From positions 1-64,000 of the forward strand of contig CAYYFE010000008.1 in the NCBI GenBank assembly GCA_964471115.1: 64,000 nucleotides of DNA, read 5' to 3'. The first letter of the stretch is position 1; each line of letters starts with the position of its first letter. The translations under genes and the position numbers were made by a program. This document shows positions 39,135 through 48,436 of this stretch, one piece after another. Source of the DNA: SYFT01 sp964471115. GTDB lineage: Bacteria > Acidobacteriota > Vicinamibacteria > Vicinamibacterales > SCN-69-37. A model generated the notes under the pieces. The model made no database searches. It was not told where the DNA came from and was given only the letters and a program-made list of their open reading frames with translations.

Positions 39135-42100
39135 ATGAGCGTCGCTGGAACGTCCCGCTGGACCCGCAGGGTCCTGGGAGCCTGCGTCCTTGGCCTGGCC
39201 GTCGCCATCCTGACGGTCGAGCCGCTGCCCGCCCAGCAATGGGTCACAGATACCCGGGACCCGAAGCAGGCCCAGGACGAAGAATTCGCGAAACTCTACC
39301 GCGAGTGGACCGGCGACCCCATGTACGGGTCCCCCCTCGTGGACCACCTGCCCAAGGTGCCGGGCATCCCGACGCCCAAGGACGTGCTGGGGTACCACAT
39401 CGGCGCCCCGGAGAAGCTGACCTACTACGCCGACATCCTGAAGTACTACCGGGCGCTGGCCGCGGCCACGCCGCGGGTCCGGGTGGAGACCATTGGCAAG
39501 TCGGACGAGGGGCGCGAGCTGGTGGTGGTGTGGGTGTCGTCGGACGCCAACATGAAAAACCTCCAGCAGAACCGCGACAACCTGAAGCGGATTGCCGACC
39601 CGCGCGGGCTGTCCGACGCCGATGTGCGGCGCCTGATTGCCACGACCAAGCCGCATTACCACCTGATGGGCGGCCTGCACTCGGGCGAGCTGGGCCCACC
39701 TGAGATGTTGATGGAACTGGTCTACCGCCTGGCGGTGGAGACCTCTCCGCTCATCACGCAGATTCGCAACAACGTGATCGTGTCGGTGACGCCGGTGGCT
39801 GATGCGGACGGCCGCGATCGCAACCTCGACTGGACGTTCCAGACGCGAGACCTGCAGGCGGCGGCCGCCGGGCCGGGCGCGGCGGGCGCCGGGGCGGGTG
39901 CGGGCCGTGGCGGCGGCGCGCCGATTCCTTACTGGGGCAAGTACGTCTATCACGACAACAACCGCGACATTAACCTCTCGCAGATGCAGATGCGCGCGCT
40001 GGGTGACTGGTACTTCACCGCGTACCCACCCATCATGCACGACCTGCACGAGTCACTGACGCTGCTCTACACCTACAGCGGCGGCCCGCCCCAGAACCCG
40101 AACCTCGATCCGATCCTGTTCGCGGACCTGCGGCTCTGGGCCGACTTTGAACTGTCGCAGATGACGAAATACGGCATGCCGGGCGTGTATACCCACGCGT
40201 TCATGGATGGCTGGTCGCCGGGCTACCTCGGCTCGATCGCCTACAACCACAACGGCATGATGAAGATGTACGAAACGCAGTCGGGTAACGACTCGAGGGC
40301 GTTGCGAGTGGCGGCAAGTGGCGGCGGAGTGGCGGCAAGTGGCGGCACCGCAAGTGGCGGCGGAGTGGCGGCAAGTGGCGGCCAGGCGGCAAGTGGCGGC
40401 CAGGCGGCGGGGGCCGGCCCGGGCCGTGGCGGCCGGGGCGCTGGCGCGCCCGCCGGTGGCGGACGAGGTGAAGGCGCGGGCCAGGCCGCGGGCCGGGGGG
40501 CCCAGCCGCCCGCCGCAGCCGGCCGCCAGGGCGGCGGTCGCGCGGGAGGCATTCCCACCGGCGCCGGCGGCGGACAGCCGCGTGAATGGTATCGGGGCTT
40601 GCCGGTACCGCCCGACGCGGTGGCGAACTTCTCCCGCCGCAACAACACGAACTACATGCAGACGGGCGTGCTCTCGGCGCTGCAGTTCACCTCGATGGTG
40701 CCCAACATGGTCATCGAGAACTTCTACGTGAAGACCCGCAACTCGATGCAGCGCGGCCTCAATGAAGCGCCGCACGCCTACGTGATTCCGGTGCAGCGCG
40801 ACATGACGCGTGTGGCCGAGATGCTGCGGATCTTCGCCATCCAGGGAATCGAAGTCAGCCAGGCCAAGGCGGCCTTCAAGGTCGGCGACGAATCCTTCCC
40901 GGCCGGCTCGTACCTGGTCAAGGCCGGCCAGCCGTACTGGAGCCTTGCCAAGAACCTGCTCGAAAAGCAGGACTACCCGGATGAACGGCTGTCGACCTAC
41001 GACGACTCGGGCTGGACGATGGGGCCGGCCATGGGTGTGGACGTGCGCGAGATTCGCGACAAGCAGGTGCTGGAGGTGCCCGCGACCATCGTGAAGCAGT
41101 CGACGCACGGCGCCAGCATCGGCGGCACCGGCACGGCCGCGCTCGCCGTGGCGCACTTCGGCTCGAACAACATGATCTCGTTCCGCTTCGCGATGAAGGA
41201 CACGCCGATGAAGGTGGCGCGCAAGGCCTTCACGGCCGGCGGCATCGAGTTCCCCGCCGGCTCGTTCATCGTGACGTCGAACATCCCGGCCGCGCGCGCG
41301 GCGGTCGAGAAGTTCGGCCTCACCGCGGCCGCGCTGGCCTCGGCGCCCACCGTCGAGACCCACGAGGCCGACGTGCCGCGTGTGGCGATCTACTCGCAGT
41401 GGAGCGGCACGCAGGAACTCGGCTGGTACCGTCATGCCTTCGACCAGTTCGGCATCCCCTTCGACCTCATCTACAAGGAGCGGGTGGTCAAGGGCAACCT
41501 GAAGGCCGACTACGACGTGATCGTCATGGCCTACCAGGGCATCAACCGGCAGTCGGTGATGCAGCAGCCGGCCGCGCGGCCGGTGCCGTACAAGAAGACG
41601 GACAAGTTCCAGTTCCTCGGGATGTACGGCGAAACCGATGACGTCACCGGCGGGTTCGGGCAGGCCGGCGTCGACGCGTTCGCCGCGTTCCTCGAGGCGG
41701 GCGGCACGCTCATCGCCGCGCACAACGCCACGCGGTTCCCGATCGAGTTCGGGTTCACGCGCACGGTCGACACCGAGCAGGTGTCAGGCGTCACCGCGCA
41801 GCGGCCGCTCGTGCAGGCCGAGATCTCGAAGCCGGAGCATCCGGTGTTCTACGGCTACGGCAAACCCGAGTTCGCGGTGAAATACGTGAACGGCCCCTTC
41901 CTGCGCACGGGCATGGCCGAACAGGGCAACGTCCTGGCGCGGTACAAGGGCGGAGACGACGCGATCATTTCCGGCCTGATGGTGGGCGCCGACACGCTCG
42001 CGGGCCGGCCGATCGCGATTGACGTGCCCAACGCCTACAACGGCAAGGGACGCGTGATCCTGTTCGCCAACAACCCGATCTATCGCTGGCAGAACCACGG

Positions 42101-42149
42101 CGAGTTCAACATGGTGTTCAACTCGATCGTGAACTGGAACGATAAATAG
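39135..42149 (+). CDS. Large secreted M14-family zinc carboxypeptidase-like protein
   Basis: A 1004-residue exported protein with signal peptide to about residue 34 and an M14 peptidase domain from ~90. Zinc ligands H182 and E185 lie in GGLHSGELGPPE, with later DNNRDINLS and MHDLHES. The C-terminal ~350 residues contain a class I glutamine-amidotransferase-like fold (VRVAIYSQWSGTQELGWYRHAF and on). Residues ~391-475 are a Gly/Ala low-complexity insert built on AASGG repeats. A strong ribosome-binding site, AAGGAG, lies 10 bases before the ATG. Confidence 0.87.
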   Translation: MSVAGTSRWTRRVLGACVLGLAVAILTVEPLPAQQWVTDTRDPKQAQDEEFAKLYREWTGDPMYGSPLVDHLPKVPGIPTPKDVLGYHIGAPEKLTYYADILKYYRALAAATPRVRVETIGKSDEGRELVVVWVSSDANMKNLQQNRDNLKRIADPRGLSDADVRRLIATTKPHYHLMGGLHSGELGPPEMLMELVYRLAVETSPLITQIRNNVIVSVTPVADADGRDRNLDWTFQTRDLQAAAAGPGAAGAGAGAGRGGGAPIPYWGKYVYHDNNRDINLSQMQMRALGDWYFTAYPPIMHDLHESLTLLYTYSGGPPQNPNLDPILFADLRLWADFELSQMTKYGMPGVYTHAFMDGWSPGYLGSIAYNHNGMMKMYETQSGNDSRALRVAASGGGVAASGGTASGGGVAASGGQAASGGQAAGAGPGRGGRGAGAPAGGGRGEGAGQAAGRGAQPPAAAGRQGGGRAGGIPTGAGGGQPREWYRGLPVPPDAVANFSRRNNTNYMQTGVLSALQFTSMVPNMVIENFYVKTRNSMQRGLNEAPHAYVIPVQRDMTRVAEMLRIFAIQGIEVSQAKAAFKVGDESFPAGSYLVKAGQPYWSLAKNLLEKQDYPDERLSTYDDSGWTMGPAMGVDVREIRDKQVLEVPATIVKQSTHGASIGGTGTAALAVAHFGSNNMISFRFAMKDTPMKVARKAFTAGGIEFPAGSFIVTSNIPAARAAVEKFGLTAAALASAPTVETHEADVPRVAIYSQWSGTQELGWYRHAFDQFGIPFDLIYKERVVKGNLKADYDVIVMAYQGINRQSVMQQPAARPVPYKKTDKFQFLGMYGETDDVTGGFGQAGVDAFAAFLEAGGTLIAAHNATRFPIEFGFTRTVDTEQVSGVTAQRPLVQAEISKPEHPVFYGYGKPEFAVKYVNGPFLRTGMAEQGNVLARYKGGDDAIISGLMVGADTLAGRPIAIDVPNAYNGKGRVILFANNPIYRWQNHGEFNMVFNSIVNWNDK
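40306..40410. repeat. Coding nonamer repeat (AGTGGCGGC)n in the M14 gene
   Basis: Repeats of AGTGGCGGC, with CAAGTGGCGG variants, are translated as AASGG/VAASGGG. As nine is a multiple of three, copy changes keep the frame. A Gly-rich linker continues to about 40560. Confidence 0.85.
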
Positions 42150-42166
42150 GCCACAGGCTGCAGGGA

Positions 42167-42838
42167 TCAGGGCTCAGGGATCAGGGCCCTGATCTCCTTG
42201 ATCTCGAAGCGGAATGTGCCATCGGCGCTGGCGCCCCAACGCCAGTGCCGAAGGCCGCCGGGCGAGGTGGTGAGCGGGCCGAAGGTGGTGCCCGTCTCGT
42301 TGTCCCACGTGCCGAACAGGATCGGTTCGCCCAGCGAGTTGAGGACGAGCCAGTTGAGCCGCCGCCCGTCGGCGCGGTAGATATCGATCCGGTTGGCGCC
42401 TGAGGCGCGGACCGTCAGGTCGGGATCGCGCCGAGCCAGGCGATGCAGCGTGCGGTACACGTTGGATTCCCACCACGCGTATTCCGAAGCCACCTGTTCG
42501 GGCGTCAGCGGGTTTGTCTCGCCGCCAACCCTCCTCGAGCCCGCGGCGCCGTCAAGTTCGCGTTCACGCGTCTGGCCGCCGATGTGCGCCTCGATCCGCA
42601 CCTTCGGCGCGGTGAAGTCGTTCCAGATCTGATTGCGGAACGGCGCGCCGATGGTCGCGTCCCAATGGGTCGCATCCACGTGCACGGCGGACGTGCGCGC
42701 CCACAGGGCGCGACCGCCCATGGCCTCGAGCAGCGCGTCAACCCGCGCCTCGGCTGAGGCCGGCTGAGCGGTCCACGCGGTGGTCGTCACCATCATCGCC
42801 ACGGCAGCCATCCACATCGTCCTTCGCAGGGTGTGCAT
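42167..42838 (-). CDS. Hypothetical exported protein, 223 residues
   Basis: Not assigned to a family. Signal peptide MHTLRRTMWMAAVAMMVTTTAWTAQPASA, then ARVDALLEAMGGRALWARTSAVHVDATHW, an opening resembling the AIGG(E/R)..W motif at the start of the S41 protein's N-terminal domain. The rest is beta-rich with conserved-looking Trp residues (RLNWLVLNSLGEPILFGTWDNE). Probably a periplasmic lipid- or lipoprotein-sorting-like domain. Convergent with the M14 peptidase. Confidence 0.7.
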   Translation of the reverse strand: MHTLRRTMWMAAVAMMVTTTAWTAQPASAEARVDALLEAMGGRALWARTSAVHVDATHWDATIGAPFRNQIWNDFTAPKVRIEAHIGGQTRERELDGAAGSRRVGGETNPLTPEQVASEYAWWESNVYRTLHRLARRDPDLTVRASGANRIDIYRADGRRLNWLVLNSLGEPILFGTWDNETGTTFGPLTTSPGGLRHWRWGASADGTFRFEIKEIRALIPEP

Positions 42839-42910
42839 CCGGCTACGTTAGCGGTCCGGGTTCGCCGGATCGGCGAGGTTGTGACGACCGCCGCTCAACC
42901 GGGTGTGGAA

Positions 42911-43407
42911 TCAGCGCAGCGATACGCGGCCGGGCGCCTCGAGCCGAAGGACGCGCCCGTCGGCCAGGGTCAGCGGGTAGGCGCCCTGCGGGAGCAGCAG
43001 CGTGTGCTCGGTGGTCGCGCCGCGACGGGCCAGCGTGACCGGCAGATGTTCGTACGGCACGGCGCAGTCACTGCCGGGAACCCCTTCCAGCAGCGCACCC
43101 GCCAGAAGGGGCGACGGCACGATCTGGCGCCGCTGCGGCAGACCCGTCGTCGGCACCGTCGGCGTGACAATGACCGACTCGTCGGTGGCGTCCGGCACGA
43201 CGACGGTCTGCGCCTCAGCGGGCGTGACGGTGCCGCGTCGGCGCCTACGCAACGACGGCCAATCGATACACACTGCGCGGTAGGTTGTTCACTTCAACAG
43301 GAAGGGTGAAATCATGAACGGATTCTTCGCGAATGCCCCCGCGCACGTCGTAGTAGATCGTGCCCAGCACCGCCGACACGCTGGGGCCTTGAGTAACGCG
43401 TGGCGAC
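42911..43407 (-). pseudogene. Decayed copy of the secreted regulatory-like protein gene
   Basis: Bases 42928-43232 are nearly identical (only scattered differences) to 47608-47912 in the intact gene at 47585-48436. Then about 264 bases are missing, and 43233-43383 resume homology to 48177-48312 with frame-breaking changes. The part corresponding to the signal peptide is missing or unrecognisable, ending at the start of the lower-GC island. The remaining C-terminal frame still shows WGV-less TPAEAQTVVVPDATDES and CAVPYEHLPV. Non-functional in all likelihood. Confidence 0.85.
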
Positions 43408-46400
43408 TCACACGGCTCGCACGTCCTTGACGAAAGTCATGATCGATACGGGGAAGCTGAAACCGATGTCCTTCCCGCCCAAGCGCTGTAACGCTGAATG
43501 AACTGAAGCGAGGTCGATTTCGTCTTCCTCCGCGCCCGCAAAGCGGCCGAAGGGTGTCGGCTGATTGCCGTTCCAGAGGTGGTATCTGGTGAAGTCTTCC
43601 AGGAGGCGCCACCGCTCATCAGGCGTCCACCGATCTTTCACAACGGCAGGGTCAGCCGGGAGCCCTGACTCAGCCTGGCCTTCCACGTACTCCAGTGCTC
43701 TCTTCAGGCCAAGCTCATTAAACAGCATCGGGAAGAGTCGGTAGGCATACTCTCGTCGGTCTCCTACCAGTCTCAGATTCGTTCCTTCATCATGGCAGAG
43801 CCAAGCCTCAAGTTCATGCGCACTTGAGAAGTACCTGTGCTCCAGTTCGTGGCGATTATCGTTGACCCAGTCCTTGAGCATCACCCACAGATTACAGAAG
43901 AATCCATGATCAGGCGCCTGAGCCTGGAAGCTCATGTCCTCAAGTAGTCGTCGGCGCAGGCCAGTCAGCACGGCCTCCCGTTCCTGGAGCGTTCCCCGGT
44001 CGAGTACGACACTGGCCTCGACCAATCGGCCACGGACCGCCTCCAGGCTCAGACGTTGCGCTTCCGTCATCTCCGGCGGCGCATCGGCATAGAGAATGAA
44101 CTGACCATTCTGCGGTAGTGTCAATCGGCATTGTTCCAAGAGCTGTCGTTGCTCGTTTCTGCTGAGTTCGTGCAGCGCCTTCTTGGCAACAATGAGACGG
44201 ACAGGAGCCGGTAAGGAGTCCGAGTAAACAGAGTTGAGTGCGCCAACCAGTTCGAAGTCACCGGTAACCTCTCGCTGGAGCGCCATAAAGCGGCGTCCCT
44301 CACCCAGTCGTTCAAAGTCCTGCTTCACGGTGAGCAGCTGCGACGTATTGCGATCGACGGCCAGGACATGAAGACCCGCAGGGCTATGCTTCATGACTAC
44401 TTCACGCGTCTCAGGATTGCCGCCACCTGCCATCAAATCCACAAGCGCCTGCGGACCGGGCTCCCGGGCACTCTCGTCTAGCGCCCGGGCGATCCTTGCG
44501 CAATAGTCCGTGACAGCTGCCGCAGCCCCTGGTCCAGTGAGTACCGCCTGCCGTTCGCTGAAGAGCGTGGCATACGCGCCACGATAGCGCGTTGTATAAC
44601 GAACGGCGCCGAGGCGCACGAGTTCGTCGACCGTCACATTGCCGCATTGTCGCAACTCGGTGCCTTCCAGCAGCAGATTCCTGAACCTCACACCGACTTC
44701 AAGGCAGGCGTCGATTGAAAACTTGCAGCCACTGAAGTGCGCTCCAGTCGCGTCGGCCCCGGACAGTAGCGCGCCTGAGAGGTCGCACTGCTCCAACCTC
44801 GCGTTTCTCAAGTTCGCTCTGACCAAATCGGCTCCGACGAGGCTGCACCCCCGAATTGTCACTCCAGCGAGATCGGCACCCGACAGCTTCAACCCATCAA
44901 GTTGACTCCACCCTTGGTTCCCATCAATCAGGAGGGGCAGCCCGCGAGCACGCATTGATAAGACTGCCAACTGAAGAAGGTTGGTGCCATGAAAGACCTC
45001 CGGGTTGTCCAGGAACATCAGCCCATCTGAAGGACTTCCCATACGCCTACAGCTGGACAACCTGGTCGCGATCTCGCCAATCGACAGCCCCTCAAGCAAT
45101 ACCGAGACGTGCTGTACCAAGTTCCAGCTCCACTTGAACGCAAGGCTCTCAGGCAGCCGACCGCCTGCCTGAACCGCGTCTGCGATCGGCTGAGCCAGAA
45201 AGAAGTCAAGCATGTGTGCAGACCCAATCGATCCGGCATTGCCGCCCCGGTCGACGACGAGCTCGTCCGCGAGTCGAACGGCCGACCACACTGGCTGATC
45301 GGCAACCGGGACGTGGAACACGCCGCACCTGGCGGACTGTACCGCCATGCGTTCCAAGAACTTACGTACTGCGGCCGGCGCCACCTTTTCACGGTCAAGG
45401 GCCCGGCTGAGACGGCCCACTGCCAGGTTCGCAAGATGCTCGAGGAGTTGGAGTTCGCCGAGGCCCGGAGTCTCCAGAATCTTTGCAATCTCCTCCGGTT
45501 CAGTCACAGCCAGAACTGCGACTTTTCCCAGGCAGCGAGGGCTTCTCAACCAGGACTCATTGCGATGCTCGTGCAGAAATCGCTCGAACGCTTCTCGACC
45601 AGCTCCGCCATCGGGTACCCGGTCGCGAACATATCGAACAGCCTCGGCCGTCGTCCAGAACGGCGGGAGGCGCACGGCCGACCAGCGAGCGAAGTGTGCG
45701 TCTTCCGCGACCTCCGGCCTTGATGCAATGATCCCGCGGACAGGATAGTCTGCGGCTAACCGCTCCAGCTCCACAGCCAACCGCACCGTGGTGCGAAGAC
45801 GCTCGAGCTCGTCATAAGCGTCAACCAGCAGGACCACACCACCTGATCGAAATAGCGCCAGCAACTTCTCGACCGCGCGTTCGCCGCCACCGAGCCCACG
45901 ATTGTTCAGCCATATTGCCAGCAAGGTCTCAAGCAGCTCCGCTCCGCTGGCCGCCCGCCGGATTGACGCCGAATCGCGTACGCTCTCAAGGTGTCGAGGC
46001 TCGAGCAAGAGAGGGATCGGCCTATTCGGATCAGCTCGACGGGCTTCTATCAGCTGGAAGTAGAGCCGATGCATCAGGGTCGTCTTCCCCGCCCCAGCTG
46101 GACCGACGATCCATTGCATCACACCGGCCGTCCCCTCTTGACTGATTCTCTGCTCCACAGCGACCCTGGCGGATTGGGCGTCTCCATCTACGTGGATATC
46201 AACGAATGAACCGAGGGCCTCCCAGTGGGCCTTCGAGAACCCTCCGCCAACTTCGTCAGCAGAGTGAATCTCTGAATCAGCAATGAACTCGAATCGCCGA
46301 ACCAGGGGATCTCGCCTGAGCGGTCCGACATTGGCGGCGTACTCACGAGCGCGAGTGAGGTTGTATCGATCGATCCGAATCACAAGGTCGGGCTCTGTTC

Positions 46401-46647
46401 TCGGAGTCCTCCTTCGATCGCGATGGAGAAAGAACACCGCACCACAGGTCAGGACCACGAGCGTCAATGACACTCCAAGCCAGGTGGTCACACTTTCGTA
46501 GAGGCCTCCCAGCAGTGCCCAGCCTGAACCGGTCAGAATCGCGAATGAGGCCGTGCTCGGGTAGCGCTGCCGGAGAGTTCGCAGCCAGCCATCGAGCGTG
46601 GGACCGGACTCCTCATCCGTCTGGCGCTTCTCTTTGTGGGGTTGCAA
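43408..46647 (-). CDS. Membrane-tethered NACHT NTPase - pentapeptide - methyltransferase fusion
   Basis: A 1079-residue protein. Residues 33-50 and 55-74 are probable membrane helices. A NACHT/STAND NTPase follows: Walker A GPAGAGKT at 182-189, Walker B VVLLVDAYDE at 271-280, sensor GIIASRP at 305-311. Pentapeptide-type repeats (SGADLAG, VGADLVRANLRNA, SGALLSGADATGA) cover 586-643. A class I methyltransferase-like domain spans ~734-860, with DLMAGGG (737-743), VLAVDRN (761-767), ALHELS (824-829) and LTLPQNGQF. The last 200 residues are unassigned. The TTG start has AAGGAG 8 bases upstream. Base composition is lower in GC than its surroundings. Likely defence or signalling; not a family I know by name. 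Confidence 0.82.
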   Translation of the reverse strand: MQPHKEKRQTDEESGPTLDGWLRTLRQRYPSTASFAILTGSGWALLGGLYESVTTWLGVSLTLVVLTCGAVFFLHRDRRRTPRTEPDLVIRIDRYNLTRAREYAANVGPLRRDPLVRRFEFIADSEIHSADEVGGGFSKAHWEALGSFVDIHVDGDAQSARVAVEQRISQEGTAGVMQWIVGPAGAGKTTLMHRLYFQLIEARRADPNRPIPLLLEPRHLESVRDSASIRRAASGAELLETLLAIWLNNRGLGGGERAVEKLLALFRSGGVVLLVDAYDELERLRTTVRLAVELERLAADYPVRGIIASRPEVAEDAHFARWSAVRLPPFWTTAEAVRYVRDRVPDGGAGREAFERFLHEHRNESWLRSPRCLGKVAVLAVTEPEEIAKILETPGLGELQLLEHLANLAVGRLSRALDREKVAPAAVRKFLERMAVQSARCGVFHVPVADQPVWSAVRLADELVVDRGGNAGSIGSAHMLDFFLAQPIADAVQAGGRLPESLAFKWSWNLVQHVSVLLEGLSIGEIATRLSSCRRMGSPSDGLMFLDNPEVFHGTNLLQLAVLSMRARGLPLLIDGNQGWSQLDGLKLSGADLAGVTIRGCSLVGADLVRANLRNARLEQCDLSGALLSGADATGAHFSGCKFSIDACLEVGVRFRNLLLEGTELRQCGNVTVDELVRLGAVRYTTRYRGAYATLFSERQAVLTGPGAAAAVTDYCARIARALDESAREPGPQALVDLMAGGGNPETREVVMKHSPAGLHVLAVDRNTSQLLTVKQDFERLGEGRRFMALQREVTGDFELVGALNSVYSDSLPAPVRLIVAKKALHELSRNEQRQLLEQCRLTLPQNGQFILYADAPPEMTEAQRLSLEAVRGRLVEASVVLDRGTLQEREAVLTGLRRRLLEDMSFQAQAPDHGFFCNLWVMLKDWVNDNRHELEHRYFSSAHELEAWLCHDEGTNLRLVGDRREYAYRLFPMLFNELGLKRALEYVEGQAESGLPADPAVVKDRWTPDERWRLLEDFTRYHLWNGNQPTPFGRFAGAEEDEIDLASVHSALQRLGGKDIGFSFPVSIMTFVKDVRAV

Positions 46648-46735
46648 CGCGGCGTCTCCTTTCCGACATCTACCTTACCGCCTGCCCCACACTCCGTCTT
46701 CCCGACGAGTGGACGGCTTGCTTGCTGACTCTTGG

Positions 46736-47533
46736 TCACCGTTCCTTGGGGTGGACCATCAGAGTCATATCTTCATCAAACCCCGTTGCCTCCTGCCCAG
46801 AATACCCGCGCTGATTGCAGAGGACGAGGGTTTCACCCAGTGTATAGCGGCAGTTCCAATGTGTATGGCCATGAATCCAGTAGGGGGACCCAGACCCCGC
46901 AACCAGGGCGTCCAGGTGGGAGGCGTACGCCGCTGAAAGTGGATCGGACACGAGAGTGGGCTCCAGAGACCGGTCGCTCGGTGCATGATGAGTAACGATC
47001 ACCGTCGGCAGCGGTGAAGGCTCTGCCAGCGCTGTTTGAAGCCAGCGCACCGCCTCACGGTGCCATGTCATCACTTGCGTCGGTACCAACTTCCTGTAGG
47101 TGGGCCGCACACGAATCTTTCGGAAGTCCGTCATGCCTTCATGGACGGCCGCGATCGCTTCTGGATCGCCGCCGTGCAATTGCAGATCTGACCACAGCGT
47201 CGCTCCAAGGAATCGTACGCCGCACACCGTCCGCGCCTCGTTGTGCAGCACGTGCACTCCCAATGCCGCCCCCCGTTCACGGGCCACCTGAATGAAGTCT
47301 GGCATCACTCGCCCGTAACACTCGTGGTTGCCAAGAACGTACACGACCGGAACGTCAGGAAACGTCCGCGCGGCCCATTCGATCCCTCGTGTCCCCAAGT
47401 GGATGTCACCGGCCAGCACAACACAGTCCGCCCCACCTCCGTGCAACGTGACGTCTCCGAATTCCAGGTGGAGATCACTGAGTACGCGGACCCGAACGGG
47501 TGCCGAACCGCGTTCGTCGAGATCCTGACCCAT
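46736..47533 (-). CDS. Calcineurin-like metallophosphoesterase
   Basis: A 265-residue two-metal phosphoesterase with all five family motifs in order: SDLHLEF (D20, H22), GDIH (D43), GNHE (N69, H70), THHAP and GHTHWN near the C-terminus. No signal peptide, so cytoplasmic. Substrates in this family include nucleotides, cyclic nucleotides and phosphoproteins; nothing here decides among them. It lies 88 bases upstream of the NACHT fusion gene on the same strand, within the same lower-GC island, suggesting the two act together. Confidence 0.9.
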   Translation of the reverse strand: MGQDLDERGSAPVRVRVLSDLHLEFGDVTLHGGGADCVVLAGDIHLGTRGIEWAARTFPDVPVVYVLGNHECYGRVMPDFIQVARERGAALGVHVLHNEARTVCGVRFLGATLWSDLQLHGGDPEAIAAVHEGMTDFRKIRVRPTYRKLVPTQVMTWHREAVRWLQTALAEPSPLPTVIVTHHAPSDRSLEPTLVSDPLSAAYASHLDALVAGSGSPYWIHGHTHWNCRYTLGETLVLCNQRGYSGQEATGFDEDMTLMVHPKER

Positions 47534-47584
47534 GCCACCATCATCACACGGGCGGGGCCACTGAGCGTCGCTCCGGAAAGCGAA

Positions 47585-48436
47585 TTAAGGATCCGGAAGC
47601 ACAATCTGGCCGGGCGCCTCGAGCCGAAGGACGCGCCCGTCGGCCAGGGTCAGCGTGTAGGCGCCCTGCGGGAGCAGCAGCGTGTGCTCGGTGGTCGCGC
47701 CGCGACGGGCCAGCGTGACCGGCAGATGTTCGTACGGCACGGCGCAGTCACTGCCGGGAATCCCCTCCAGCAGCGCGCCCGCCAGAAGGGGCGACGGCAC
47801 GATCTGGCGTCGCTGCGGCAAACCCGCCGTCGGCACCGTCGGCGTGACAATGACCGATTCGTCGGTGGCGTCCGGCACGACGACGGTCTGGGCGTCGGCT
47901 GGCGTGACGGTGTGACAGGTCACGCCCCAGTGCAGCGTGCGCACGGTGAGCCAGGTGCCCGCGGCGATGGTCGCCAGACTGATGCGCCCCTGCTCGTCGG
48001 TGGCGCTGTTGACGGCCGCGGGCCGCGTGTAGAACTGCGCGCCGGCCGCCGCGTGGCCTGCGGCGTCCACCACTCTGACAAACCCGCGCCGCTCGACGAG
48101 ATTCGCACGGAGCGATGTCGTCTCGCCGGCCGTCACGCGCGCATCGAGCACCCGTTCGGCCACCAGCGCCCGGGTCGGTGCCTGCGCGACGACGGCAAAT
48201 CGATACACGCCGGGCGGCAGGCTGGTCACTTCAACAGGCCGGCTGAAATCGTGGACGGACTGTTCGCGAATGCCGCCGCGTACGTCGTAGTAGATCGTGC
48301 CCAGCACCGCCGTCGTGCCGAGGCGGCCGTCCTCCGAAAACGCGATCGCGACCGTGCCCGTGGCGGTCTGCGCCTTCGGACTACCCCAGACGCAGGCGAG
48401 GGCCAGCGCGAGCACGGTGGCGACGCGGCCCGTCAC
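47585..48436 (-). CDS. Secreted carboxypeptidase-regulatory-like protein, paralogue 1
   Basis: A 283-residue exported protein (signal MTGRVATVLALALACVWGSPKAQ). A beta-sandwich region has FVRVVDAAGHAAAGAQFYTRP and DEQGRISLATIAAGTWLTVRT, the carboxypeptidase-regulatory/Cna-B-like pattern. The C-terminal domain contains WGVTCHTVTPADAQTV and CAVPYEHLPV, which recur in the next two genes. GTG start overlaps the preceding stop (GTGA). A decayed copy lies at 42911-43407. Function unknown. Confidence 0.72.
   Translation of the reverse strand: MTGRVATVLALALACVWGSPKAQTATGTVAIAFSEDGRLGTTAVLGTIYYDVRGGIREQSVHDFSRPVEVTSLPPGVYRFAVVAQAPTRALVAERVLDARVTAGETTSLRANLVERRGFVRVVDAAGHAAAGAQFYTRPAAVNSATDEQGRISLATIAAGTWLTVRTLHWGVTCHTVTPADAQTVVVPDATDESVIVTPTVPTAGLPQRRQIVPSPLLAGALLEGIPGSDCAVPYEHLPVTLARRGATTEHTLLLPQGAYTLTLADGRVLRLEAPGQIVLPDP

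Noticed and set aside
37928..42149. A complete DNA phosphorothioation (Dnd) locus around the DGQHR gene
   Set aside because: Neighbours are a permease and a peptidase; no dndA, C, D or E is present.
43384..47584. Transposon or integrative element with att sites or a recombinase
   Set aside because: No integrase, transposase, terminal inverted repeat or tRNA is seen; the flanking repeat is simply a duplicated gene fragment.
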